A stretch of 64,000 bases of DNA from Antedon bifida (taxonomy: Eukaryota > Echinodermata > Crinoidea > Comatulida > Antedonidae): the NCBI GenBank assembly GCA_963402885.1, contig OY727098.1, positions 26,326,417-26,390,416 on the forward strand, in the 5' to 3' direction. Below are positions 10,662-22,886 of this stretch, piece by piece. The notes under the pieces were generated by a model that saw nothing but the letters and a program-made list of their open reading frames with translations, did no database searches and was not told where the DNA came from. The first letter of the stretch is position 1, and each line of letters begins with the position of its first letter. The position numbers and the translations under genes were made by a program.

Positions 10662-13600
10662 ATATCTGAAACCACACTGTGTGCAATCCACCCATCATAT
10701 CATCTCTCACATTAAAAATTCCTTTTTAATACCTATGGAGGTAGGTACATGGAGGGATATAACACCAAAAAATGTACAACAGTGGGTTATGATTAATGGA
10801 CACCACTGACCAACTCAAAAGATATTATTACCTAACAGATTTCCTTTTTTATCCAAACTAATAATTGATAGTGTTGTGAAATAACCTTGTCTGTAAGGTC
10901 AGATCTACCTGTGTGTCAGATCACAAACAGTTGTCTTTATAAGCACATAATTGGCACTTCTGTAGGATAGCGCTTGCAGCTCCATGCTTGCAGGAATCAA
11001 CAAGTAGCAGCTTCTGGAAATCATTCTGCTTAGCCCTTTACTGAGAAAGAAGTTTGATGTTCCCAGCATCAACTTGCTCATTATTACATTACACTGACAG
11101 TACATTTTATATTAAGCAATCTTCGCAATATTTTTGCACATGACCCTAACCAACGTACGCGATAACCAGAGATGTTGTTTGTACGTTACGGATACAGATA
11201 CAGATATTCAATTAAGGGATCGATGTTAAACAGTACTGTTGGAGGAGGGCAATGACATCAATGTAGCAATCAATACCTTTAACTAACAGTACTATGATGT
11301 GTTATTGATTTTTTATTTTTTGTCAGTATTGCATTGAAAATGTTTAAAAAGGCATTCATCTAAATCTTTAAATCTATACTGACTAGACATCTAATTAACT
11401 TGCAACGTTGTCTCTCTATAATCCTCAGTAAAGTCTCTGTTAAAATATTACAAGGGGTTATTTCCTAAAATACTAAAATAATGTCTTAAACTAGGACTAA
11501 AATACCAGGTTACAGGAACTGTTTATTTTGGAAAAGCATGTCCAACGATGTCATCTGGGAGACTCTTGTAAATAGTTATTCCAGCATATGGCTCAGCATT
11601 TGGCCACCTGTTCATTCCTAATTTTCTGTTTCTGCAGTAAATTTCCGATTTACTATAATTAATAATAAATTGTACTTTTGTATCCCTTTAAATGTGGATG
11701 AGATATTATAGTATACGGTCCTCTGGTGCACGTTTCTGACAGTCTTTCTCTTCCTCCAGTATGTACCTACGTACAGTATAACCTACATTTAATGTTCCCT
11801 GGATTTTACAGCAAAACAAAAAATGGTTTCTTTTTCTTAATGTTTGTAATTTAATAATACCAGAATATCTACTGAATAATTTCAGATAAAATAGGTAGCT
11901 CAAAATGAATAGACAATTAGAGACAGAATACCTACACAACAATTCTCTGTTCTGCCTATTTATTTGCATGCAACTAAAAGTATACCTTTCTAGACCTGGC
12001 TGTAAGGTCAAAAAAAACTTTACTGGACAGCCTTATAAACCCTACAGTTTATTAGGGTCTTCATGCTAGGAGGTAAATTTGCATGTTTACCGATTTATGT
12101 TCTATGTACACAGCTTTTGGTCATTTTACGTACAGTAAAATGGTATGTCCTACTGCACTAATTCATAATCATAATTATAAATTGTACACAGTCGTCTAGA
12201 ACAATGTTATCTGTATCTAGGTACACTAATCCTCAATCTTAAATGCCCCCTATTCAACCCCTATTCTCAATCAGTTGTCTTCAATGCTATCTTTTTAGGT
12301 CAGTTTTAAGTTAATACTTGTATTATTGACTTTAGATTGTAGATATGATTTATTGTCAACACAATACAACAGGTACCATGCCAAGGGCTATGTGAAATAT
12401 GGCAAAAAAGTATTTATTAAACTATTTCTGTAAGCCCATTAGGTTTGACACAAGCCCTGTTAAGGCCAGATACTACTACAGTGGTTTCAGAAGGGAGTTA
12501 ACCCATATGTAAACTTTACTATCAGTTACAGCAGAATAATTATAAAAACATTTGTAGTTTAGTGATTTGGCTTTTAGTAGTCCTATTTAGCAGGAATAAA
12601 AGGGGTGTTTCGAAACTACTAGGGACCCGAGACCCAATATGAAAAGGAAGACCCTGCGTAAGAATAAAGAGAGCTTACCATACTCTATATGGAAAGTCAC
12701 AAGTCACAGGTTATTTTCTTTCGTTTATAATTTATATAGCCTAATAATAAAATGTTAGGTTATGCACAGTATAGGAAGATGATGATGATCATCCCACATT
12801 TTAAAGTTACTAACCTTTAAATTTAAATTCGGCAATGCAAAGTTAAAACCAACTGTTTTAGAGACTCTTTTTTCCAATACGCTTGTCATCTATATAATAC
12901 TGTATAATGTACATTTTTCAAGATAATTAGTTATGGTGTTACGTTTTTTAGATTGTGTTTTAAATTGTATTGTATGTATCTATGTTTCTAAGCTCAGGAA
13001 AACAAATTTCATGTATGTAATGTAATATATGTGACAATAAATTGAATCTTTAATATTTAATGCTATAACATATTGTTTACATACATACTTTACTAATTAA
13101 TTCTTTCAAAGAAAAAATAATTTATTTATTATTAGTTTTAATTAAAGCCTGAGTCATGTTGATAATTTCTAGGCAATGGATTATTTAATGAGGATTATTG
13201 CAGTAAATTGATTGATGTTCATTAATAATTATTAGTAATAATTAGTCATAGGTCACCACTGCCCATATTCAGTTAATTATACCAGAGAAGAGTGTGATTA
13301 TTATACCATTCATCATGGCTTAGATTCCCCATGGGATGGCAGCCATCTTCTCTTCACTTCCAAATAAAGCTTCGTGCAATAATATCGATAATGAGTCAAG
13401 TTTAGAATATGCAGAGTGTTGTGTGAAATTATTTTACAACTCCCTGGAATATGTTTGAACTATAATATTGAATACTTAATAAACTGCTTTTTATCAATAC
13501 AATACTTTCTGAATAAATGTTAAATACACGTTGTATGTAGCTGAAATCTACTATAATATTTTCTCCCACAAAAACATCGAACCAACAATTTAGATTTGTT

Positions 13601-13823
13601 ATGCATTTTAAAGCAATAGCTTCTCTGTGACAAGAATGTGAGAAAGGTGGAGAATTGTGGCTTGATTGATAAAGGAGAATTAATAGAACGCTGCTAGTAC
13701 TGTAGTAATAGTGTCTTGCAGTTTAGGAGGAGATAGTAACAAATGTTCTATTAAATATAGATTTTATTATAATGATGATAATCAAGATTTAACATTACAA
13801 TTATCTTTATTATCTGTTCACAG
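10662..13823. other. Gene-free AT-rich stretch
   Basis: No exon is supported. The segment 12945-13055 (GACAATAAATTGAATCTT at its end) resembles the 3' end of a non-LTR retrotransposon or an old transcript end in plus orientation. A GC-richer fragment at 12600-12670 (GGGACCCGAGACCC) looks like transposon debris. Confidence 0.4.
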
Positions 13824-13878
13824 ATTTCCTCCTCACTAAATTATCTAAAAGAAAATAATGAAACTCCAAGGGAAGATG
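13824..13878 (+). CDS. Candidate internal exon, 55 nt (unrecognised)
   Basis: A pyrimidine-rich acceptor (TCTGTTCACAG) and a consensus donor (GATG|GTAAGTAC) bracket 55 nt. Only one frame is open: it reads ISSSLNYLKENNETPRED and leaves one base of the next codon. The other two frames contain stops. The peptide is hydrophilic and matches no family I recognise. It lies on the same strand as the PH-domain exon at 28.25 kb. Its exit phase (1) does not fit that exon's long upstream frame (which needs 2), so at least one exon would have to lie between them. Chance pairing of good splice sites is possible. Confidence 0.3.
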
Positions 13879-13971
13879 GTAAGTACTGCATTACATGGAA
13901 TGAAATTCATGCTATACCTGGATGATCATTTGAGCAGGGAGTTGCTTCAGTCTATTACTGTGTAATCTTAG

Positions 13972-14163
13972 GCCAATTGACACAGACGAGCGGTAACGGT
14001 AATAAAAATATAGAATCTATATGTTTTTCCTCATGACCATTTACACAAAGCGTGGAGTCGACGAGTGGTTTTTGTTGAGGATAGATGCAGAGATTATATG
14101 TGGGACAAGCTACATGTTTTTTCGCTTACCGTTATCACTCGTCTGTGTAAAATTGGCCCTTAG
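13972..14163 (+). mobile_element. MITE-B copy
   Basis: The ends are GGCCAATTGACACAGACGAG and, inverted, GGGCCAATTTTACACAGACG. The inner arms are GGTAACGGTAATAAAAATATA and CGCTTACCGTTATCAC. A second copy in the opposite orientation lies at 33333-33514. It is non-coding. Confidence 0.85.
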
Positions 14164-16188
14164 ATGAGTATCCCACAGCCCTTTTGAAGTAAACATTTTA
14201 AGTAGAATGTATTAACACATTGTTTAACACCTGATTTATAACTAATTGTTATAAACACTTAACATATACAAGCAATATAGCTTAAGGAATGAACAAACAA
14301 ATTAAACAAAGTACTACAAATACAGTACACAGTAATAACCTGTACAAGGCTACCAATACATCCAAAGTGATGTTTACTTTTTAGATCTTTTTGGTCATTT
14401 CTTTTAATAAGAACAAGCGGAAAAAGTGAATAAAATGGTGTTAATGATTTAGGGTCGTTGACCTGAACAAAATCTGCTAAATTCCAACCATTATTGACCA
14501 TTAGGAAACCGTATGTCAATGACCAAATGGACATGCAACTGTCGACATCATCATCAACAAAGGTTGAAAATCAAAACCGAAAGATGCTACTTGGATGAAG
14601 AATAAATGAAAGAACAAAGAAATATTTTTTTACATCCCTATTTCTTTCCAAGAATTATTATTTATAAAACAATTAATTTATTTGACATGATGGAATTAAA
14701 AGCAACAAAAACACCAAAACAAATTTATTTTATATAAATAAACTAATTTTTCTTTAAAAAAATTTACAATTGAATTGAAATATACTATTATTTTAAAACA
14801 TAAATCCAATTGAAAACTGGTAAAAATGAAGGAAAGGACATTGTAAAGGTGATGATGATACTACCTTGATTGGAACCATGAAGTTGACCTAACAAGGTCA
14901 CTAAACATTTGAAGAACATTCAGTACAGGGTCAAATGTCAAATTACCTAATGAACTATGTGTATAAATATTTTGATAATATTTGATAAGGCTAAATGCCT
15001 GAACTATTCACACTATTAAACTCTTGACAAATCCATACAGGGTACACATGCACTTTATTCACTGTACTATACTGTATCATACTGTACAAATGCACTTTTA
15101 TACTGTATCATACTGTATCATACTGTACTGTAGGTCCTATTTCAAACAATATTACATCATAGTCTCAATTTCTTCATTGTACTTTTGTGAACAATATTAA
15201 TTATACATTTAGTATATAAAGAATTTGTGGTATGAATGTATTGTAAGGCTTGTGTCTGGGGTTAAAGTCCCAAGAACAGCTTGTGGTTATCTAGGGGTAG
15301 AGTGCCTTGTGGTAGGGTTTGATTCCCATCTAAGAACAACTTGTAAATACTGATGAATTGGTATTAAATGTATTTCAGAATTCGGAAAAAAACATTTTTT
15401 TCATAGTGTGTTTGCGCCTTTGACGATTTTGTACAATTCACATCGTTTTTTTATACAGCATGTTTACACATGTTGATGATACTACACCCAGGTTTAACAT
15501 TGACATCCCAGACACTGGGATATAAAGTAGCCTACAAAATACATACTAAATAATTTATGCAAAATGTTAACTCAATATAAATCAATTCCTAAATGTTAAT
15601 TGTTATTGATTAGCAAAGATGACAAATATTGACACACTTCTATGGTAACAGTCCTGATGATCATTCACAGTTTCTATACCATAGGTATTTCATTTTGTAA
15701 ATTATAAATGAGATCTACTTAGTATTGTCTTTAATCTGTGCCTTCACTTGATCTAACGTATTTAAAGTTTTGTTAAATTATTAATGATTTTTGTTTTGTC
15801 TTGATATCTTATGCAAGGAGGTCAAGCAGTGGAATGCAATCTGGAAGCAGACGATCAATACTTATCGTACCTAATTGACTCGTCATTGACTGCTAGCTTA
15901 ATCAATATCAACTTTAAGTTAAGCTTTGGCAATTGACAATGAATACAGTAGTCATGTGCATTTACACTGTACAAAATGATGGGTTTGTCCCTTTTTTATT
16001 TATAAACGTAGTAGACTAAAAACAGTATTACACTGTGATGTACATCAATTTAATATTTCAATTTTCCTACAATTATTTTGTTTTTTTGCAAAACTACTTA
16101 AAATCTTCATATCATAGTTACTTTTCTTTTATTTATAAGAAACAATTTTATACTTTTCCAATAAATCAAGACACATTTTGTTATGGTT
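14164..16188. other. Gene-free AT-rich stretch with a tRNA-like SINE fragment
   Basis: A minus-strand ORF of 91 codons (14259-14534) has no recognisable domain. A tRNA-like segment at 15248-15330 is listed separately. A TACTGTATCATACTG cluster occupies 15060-15130. Confidence 0.4.
15248..15335 (+). repeat. tRNA-derived SINE-like fragment
   Basis: TGGTTATCTAGGGGTAGAGTG resembles an A box or D-arm and GGGTTTGATTCCC a B box, about 30 bp apart as in tRNA genes. A second degraded B-box stretch (GGGGTTAAAGTCCC) precedes it and shares the flank AAGAACA(G/A)CTTGT. No acceptor stem pairs. Confidence 0.45.
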
Positions 16189-16330
16189 AAAGCTCTTTGA
16201 GAAAATGTGTGATGTGCTTAAATATGATAGTGATGCCTAAATATGGTAGTGATATGACCAAATATGATAGTAATATGGCATCATCACATTTTGTTGTCAC
16301 ATAATGTTTGATAGTGTAGACAAGGCCTTA
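16189..16330 (+). mobile_element. MITE-A copy
   Basis: AAGCTCTTTGAGAAAATGTG at the left and GATAGTGTAGACAAGGCCTT at the right mark the ends. Three diverged AATATG(A/G)TAGTGATATG-type units lie inside. The left terminus has lost most of the CTACACTATCAAAC part. Confidence 0.85.
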
Positions 16331-16939
16331 CATTTGATCAATAAATATTTCATAACATTTTTTTCCGAAAGTCAAAAATTCATTTGCTACAATTTCCGTA
16401 GTAATTTATCACAAATAACATGTTTGCGAGGTCAATATTCCCATTCTCAGACTACGTTGAACCTACGACAACGTTCTTAAATTAAATCATCTAATCCACG
16501 GTATCTCAAAAAAGGTGAAATCTTCGCATAAAGACATTATGCAAAGTAGATCTTGTATTGTTATGACCAAATATGGAATTGTGATCCACAAACAGCTGCA
16601 AATAAACCAATCGGCTTAAAGACGCTGAAAATACTCCTAATGTTATTCCGTGCATGTTCAGTCAAGCGCAACGAATATCTCATTTCTTATAATACACTTG
16701 GCTCGCTGATTGTTGTTGTATACTCACTGTTTAAAAATACATCTATTGATATAAATATTGGTTTTATAAACGTTAATTAATAATTTGGTATATATTTATT
16801 TGTTTTTATTATTAAACAATTATTAGATGATCAATATTTTATTCTGACAGCACCTCCTCCTTTGCACTTTGCATTTTGTTTTTTAAAAGAATTTTTCAAA
16901 TATTATGTTTTAAATATATGAAGTTATGTATCTATTTTG

Positions 16940-17015
16940 TGCCTGCTTACCTACGTACAGTAAGCGGACTACCACCACCAATGGTTTGTGTAATTTTAAA
17001 TTCATTACAGCACCA
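16940..17015 (+). repeat. Dispersed repeat fragment
   Basis: GTAAGCGGACTACCACCACCA and GGTTTGTGTAATTT match 9590-9650. The segment is GC-richer than its flanks. Confidence 0.45.
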
Positions 17016-18600
17016 CCAATTGATTTTGACCCCTTTTTTATTAGGATCCCTTAAACCCCCTTTAGGCTTCAGTTTAACTTTACCAATACACTAGTTAATG
17101 TTAGTTACATAGTAGAGCTGATTATTATTATTATTTTATGAGAGTGGTTTCTACAGAGACCATAGCACTGTACAAAAATAGAAGCCTTAATACAATAATT
17201 TACAAATCAAAAATAAATTACACACACAAAATTACAAATGACATTGAAAATACTATCAAAATATACAAAAGTTTTGGAAAAAGATGCGTGATTTTTACAT
17301 GAATTAAATTTACAAAACAGGATCCTGAGTGTACTTTTCACTATTTCATTTGTTGATATTATTATTATGAATCATAATTAATCAAGCAAATATTTCCAAC
17401 AATTGTCAAAATATACTTAAAGAAAACCGTGTAGATTTACAGTAGAGTGGTTACAGTTAAATCATGCATAAAATGTTTCCTTTGCAGTAGATGTCGTCAG
17501 AGTTTAAGTTCTCAACTTGCTGTAATTTAAGTACACAATTTATGTGGAAAATTTTATGGCGGATAATGTTCAAACTTCATTTCAAATATTATACATTTCC
17601 AGTTGTTTTTTTATTTGTTATTTTCTCAATTGTAAAGTAAATGGCAATCCAAATAGGAACCAGTACATTCTTTTTTTTCTTTTTTTTTTCTTGAAATATT
17701 TTATGTTTTGCAACCCATTATACCAGAATGCATTTTCTCTTTTCAATAATTAATTTTCTTTAATTATTTACAGTACTTCCATTTTATTTCTCCAACTGTA
17801 ATATAGTTGAAAAAAAGAATTTATATTAACAGAGGGATCTTCCTAGTAGAACAAGGGAAACTCCCATCTATTGCAACATATACCTGAAAGCTATTTCCAA
17901 ACAAAGTTATTTCATTATACCATCATTATCAAATTTGTTTGTAACTTTACAATTTGAATAAATATTTGTTTTAAAATAAAAAGTATTTATCACTTCCTTC
18001 TATAATCTTTTGATAACTTTTAGATGTTCCTATTCAATGACATTTCAAAAGCTTGTCATTATGTATTGATGAAACAATTATTATATATATAAATTCTTAA
18101 TACTCTCTGCCAATTCAATTCAATTCAATTCTGAGTTCAGAATATTAATCTGAATTGTGTGAAACCAGCTAAAATTTATGATGTTACGATACATCACCGA
18201 CTTTAGACAGACTACCTCTGTTGATTTGTACCTTACAACTTTCAATTTCTTGACAGACAGCATGCAATGTACACATTACAAATGTAACACAGATTTAGCT
18301 TTAGATTAAATCTTATTATAATAAACTCTTGAGATTATCCGATTATTTAGTATTATACCAATATTAATTCATTATTTTTAAACTGCTTTGTTCATTGTTT
18401 AATGAACTTTTAATATGAAAAAAAAACATTGGTAGCATTTTTATTACAAAGCTGAATTGTGTGTATGAATAGTAAGGCTTTAATGGATTATATTGGCAGG
18501 TTTTAGCTATGATTAGTGTCTTTTGCATAAATCCATCTAATACAGTACTACTCTATCATGCACATACTGTATGATTTTAGTATTTTTTACACAATAATAA
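17016..18600. other. Gene-free AT-rich stretch
   Basis: Nothing coding is seen. It has a (TTA)n run near 17125 followed by a dispersed-repeat-like AGAGTGGTTTCTACAGAGACC, a poly-T region at 17670-17690, and a (CAATT)n run at 18112-18131. Confidence 0.5.
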
Positions 18601-18617
18601 TAATACTGCCTGCTGCT

Positions 18618-19009
18618 TAATCCAATATCCAATCAAAAGCAGTCAAGCGGCTAAATTCCATATATGGAATCGGTGACCTAACAAAGAGGCGGAGCTTACC
18701 TTTATTTACTGTGAATTGATTGGTTGGTTTCCAGGTCATTATACAGAATGAAATAAGTAGCTTGTGTGTATGCTGGATGGATCAATAAACTATTCAAGGC
18801 TAGGTTTTGTATGGGCAGGGTGGCTAAATACAACCACACATTGCTGTATTTTGTATTGAAGTGGTTACGTCTACCGCCCACACCCTCCTATTGGGAACTT
18901 AAGTACAGGCTACACTACCAGTCCTATCATTCAATATTTACTGATAATTACTTAATGGCTACTGGGATTTTTACCATTTGAGGAATTTGGGATTTTAACA
19001 TAGTAAAAG
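18618..19009 (+). promoter_or_regulatory. Promoter-like block with possible 5' exon
   Basis: Two CCAAT boxes (18622, 18629), a perfect CArG box CCATATATGG (18658-18667), a GC-box-like GAGGCGGAGC (about 18686), an inverted CCAAT (ATTGG, 18719) and a CCACACCC-like element near 18880 cluster in 270 bp. Downstream is a strong splice donor, AAAAG|GTAAGCAAAA, at 19009/19010. This is the layout of a core promoter and first exon, possibly non-coding, on the plus strand. The next supported plus-strand exon is the PH-domain terminal exon 9.2 kb away, so a 5' UTR role for that gene is an inference. An internal ORF of about 56 codons from the ATG near 18808 shows no domain. Confidence 0.3.
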
Positions 19010-20888
19010 GTAAGCAAAACTGGTTAATTGTTGATGGTTTTATATTGTTATTTTGATAAGAAAATTCACTGGTACTGTAGCCTAGTATATAGTATATCTA
19101 AGTACAGTAGTACTGCATATAATGTGCCTTGCTATCCAATGCTTATATGCAAGAGCTAAACTCTGTATATTAACTACTCTAAAATGAAATCATGTATTGT
19201 CAGGATTTACCCATGGAATAATTAATGTAATATCTGTTTTATTTTTATTTAATTTTAATTAAAACCAGATTAGTCCTGAGTTACAGTATATATTACACAA
19301 TCATTCTTATTATTAAAACACTATTAATTATTAACACACATCAATACCAAAACTAGTAATTAAATAATATTTTAAATAATAACAACATAACATTAAAATG
19401 ATTAAATTATTGATATTGGCATAATTAAATTAATAATCTGATAAGTTTGACCTAGTTAGCACTGTTGTCAGGTCAGATTTTATTTAAACGATTGTGAAAT
19501 GTTTATCACAGCATGGATCTTACAGTACATTATATTATCACAAGAAGTTTGTTTACTTAAACTGTGAATAACCCGATAATACCTGTAGTTAATGCTGTAG
19601 TATTATTCTGAGCTGGTACATTTTTTTCAATGGAATGATAAAACAATTCTTAAAATGATACACAGTATATCGTCCTCTTCATTCAAATACGTCAATACCA
19701 GCTTAATTACAGTATTTGTTGCCATGTAACTAGAATCATTAATATTAGCATGTGATGGATACAGTATATAACTCCACCCTACACATATTATACTTTTTAC
19801 TTCTATTAAAACATATCTGAGTGCGTCCGAGTGTCGTTACTATACGTACTGTACCAGCTCATCTCTAATATTATAGTCTATCATTTTAATAGTAAATTAA
19901 TAATGCAAATTATATTCTGTTTATTGTTAACACATTTCAGTTCAGCATAATACGCACCATATAAACCTAATTGTATTATTAATTTAATCATTATAAATTA
20001 AAATTGTATTATTATTTTGTTAAATATCATTAGTTGAGCCACTTGCCTACAGTATACCTGTACAGTGTAAATGCATGACATTCATACTATGCTATACATT
20101 CATAATGTTCTAGAATCAGAACCTGATATGCTGTAGCTCACTATTTAGATAAAGACTAACATACCAGTAACCTGTATGTATTGATATGATGCAACCTGTT
20201 AACCTTGAGAATTAACACCCACATGTTGAATAGCTATTCTAGTGCACACTACTGTATTTAACAAAGTAAAGCTAGAGTTGAGGCCTATTTTGTACTACCA
20301 TCCCATATAGCTCAACAGTTGAGGTATCACTTTTATAATAACTGTTAAATGCATTTATGATAACTGGACTTGAATGTAAAAAAACAGATATGAAATCATG
20401 TATGTATCAAATACAAAGTCAATTGCACTTCGTTAAATGTGTAAATTATCTTATCTAAGTTATTTAATATTATTACAGTAGTACCCCTCCCTTCAGTCTG
20501 CTTCCCCTCACTCGCATTGCATTGTGTGTATTGTGGTAGCACTCACAATGCATTGTACCTATTTATTTGTATTCATTTTTACAGTTAATTGTTTGATGAT
20601 TTGTCTCTAATCTATTTAAAGAACACTACACTGCTGTGTAGAAAAACAAGTAATTGGTCATAGTATCTTTATTTGTCCATTTATAAATTGAAAACTGGCA
20701 TATCATATAAATAAAATAGGATTAAAAATTACTTATGATAATTATACAATATTGCACATTTATGATATGTAAAATAAATGTTGGTCATATGTTTGCCCTA
20801 CTCTGACATAATTTGTATGTTTACTATACTAAGTACAAAAAAAAAGGTGTATATTTAACGCTACAAACCTCCATTTACAATCATAACA

Positions 20889-21026
20889 ACACAGTTCAAA
20901 GTAGAGATCTTGAGTGATACACAATTACTGATATACCTAAAGACGCAATGTGTTTTACACAGTTCAAAGTAGAGGTCTTGAGTGATACACAATTACTGAT
21001 ATACCTTAAGACGCAATGTGTTTTAC
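20889..21026. repeat. Tandem duplication, 68-bp unit, two copies
   Basis: ACACAGTTCAAAGTAGAG(A/G)TC starts at 20889 and 20957. Each copy continues through TTGAGTGATACACAATTACTG and ends GACGCAATGTGTTTTAC. Very few differences separate the copies, so the duplication is recent. Confidence 0.95.
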
Positions 21027-22835
21027 TGTACATTAATGAGCATAGAATACAACTGCACTTAGTGCTGCCAATGTTCTTCCATACTAATGCTGTAAATTAA
21101 CATGGCTAAGTTCAACAAGAGGCCATTACTCATCATGTGAATACATGCTATCTAATTTCTACAGCTATTCCTATCTGACCTAGAAGCAAGACACCCTTTA
21201 CACGTACCTAGATGGCTCTCTACATTATTTGCATAAACACATGTAATTAGCAGATTACGAGGTTTTTTTGATGAGAAAACATTTCATATTGCTTAAATTG
21301 TACATGACTAAAATCTTTTATCTCATTGCTCAGCATACATTGTACATTATATTACTCATCTGTAGTACTGTACATTAGTACAATGTTTTGTTTTTACAAT
21401 ATCATACAGAATTTTCGCTAGCTAAGTGTACTAGCAAAATGTGCTACCTATTTAATATACCTTATTATTCATATCCTCTTTCATAAAATGGTATAGCAAA
21501 AAAATGCAGTCAAAACTATGTTTGAATGGAGTTTGACTGTATTGAAATTGATTATTATTTAAAACCTAATTTGTTAAAAAACATTTTTGGTAAAAAATTA
21601 TTACATACTGTACATAGATTCAGCCATGATTCTGTTGTGTTTTGTTTAAATAATTTAGTAGGACCATGTGCCTAATTATACTAAAATAAAAAGTGTTTCT
21701 TCAGGTTTCCCCTTTATTTTTGAGGATCTAGTTCCTCATATAACTTCCTCTAAATTATTAGGAAATGGTTACAAATAAAACAATAAATATGTAACTGTAA
21801 AATACCCAGGGAAGTAATAAAATGAATTTCAAGAAATGTTTTTTTAACCTCCTGACCATTATTAGATGTTAAAGTACAACAATGTAACAATACATAAATT
21901 ACTAATGTGTTATATGCAATGGATTAGTAGGCTTTTGTTGATTTATTGTTTTACAGTAAATACATTATTGTCTTAATGTACTGTAGTATGCAGTAGTATT
22001 TTAAATACATTTGAATAGTATTGTTGCAAGCTGACAAACAACCATGTACACAGTGTACAACAAAACATGATACACTGCTACTACTGTAAGCGGCGGTCGA
22101 AATCCATCTTTTTGGGTCAATAAAAACTATGATCTAGTAAAAATTATTATAATATTATATTTTATTGGAAAGATAATGCTAATAGCTATCCCTCGATATA
22201 ATTTTTTATAAAATACATATAATATTTATTGAGTTACAAACAATAACAGGTTTAACACCTGAATGATTTTTCCTTAGGGTGTAGGCTATTGCAAACAAGT
22301 TGGTGTGCTTTAGTGTATAGAAAGGTGACAATGGGCGCTCTCTGACCAAGTTCTTAGAACTCCGCTTGTACTGTATACCTGTATTATTGATTAAAACAAC
22401 TCATGTTCCTAACTATTGATTCACAGATCAACAATTCAATATACATAATAGTAGCCATAATATCAAATGGGTGAAAAGGGCAACAGAATTATCATTCAGT
22501 GGATTTTAATTAATCATCGAACCAGACTGAACAAGTCAATGATCAGGACTGCCTGGTTATTTACAGTTGCCAAGTAAACAGACTTGTAAGCATATTTAAT
22601 CTTTTGGTGTGCAAACTCTACAAATTAAATAACATTTATTATTCAGTAATCATCCTCTACATTTTGATCTACAGTAGTTGCGTTCACATCAATATTGAGA
22701 TAATTTAAATAGATAATCCAGATTATTAATTCTGTATACAGAAAGTACAGTAGGTTACAGTTGTACTGTACAACCTCAATCTTTCAACTTGAGAATTAAT
22801 ATACAGTACAGTATATTGATAAATAATAGTTCATT

Positions 22836-22886
22836 TTTATATAGCGCATGCAAGCTCTCAATGCGCTTCACATTATTACCCCGATC
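22836..22886 (-). mobile_element. SINE-like 3' tail
   Basis: The minus strand reads GGGGTAATAATGTGAAGCGC, then ATTGAGAGCTTGCATGCGC and TATATAAA. It is the same tail as at 8145 and 62388. Confidence 0.6.

Noticed and set aside
11706..12011. 101-codon minus-strand ORF
   Set aside because: No domain and Leu/Phe/Tyr-rich content typical of AT-rich noise.
14259..14534. 91-codon ATG-led minus-strand ORF (SIWSLTYGFLMVNNGWNLAD)
   Set aside because: The composition is not absurd, but there is no domain, acceptor or neighbour exon. It could be a chance frame; conservation would be needed.
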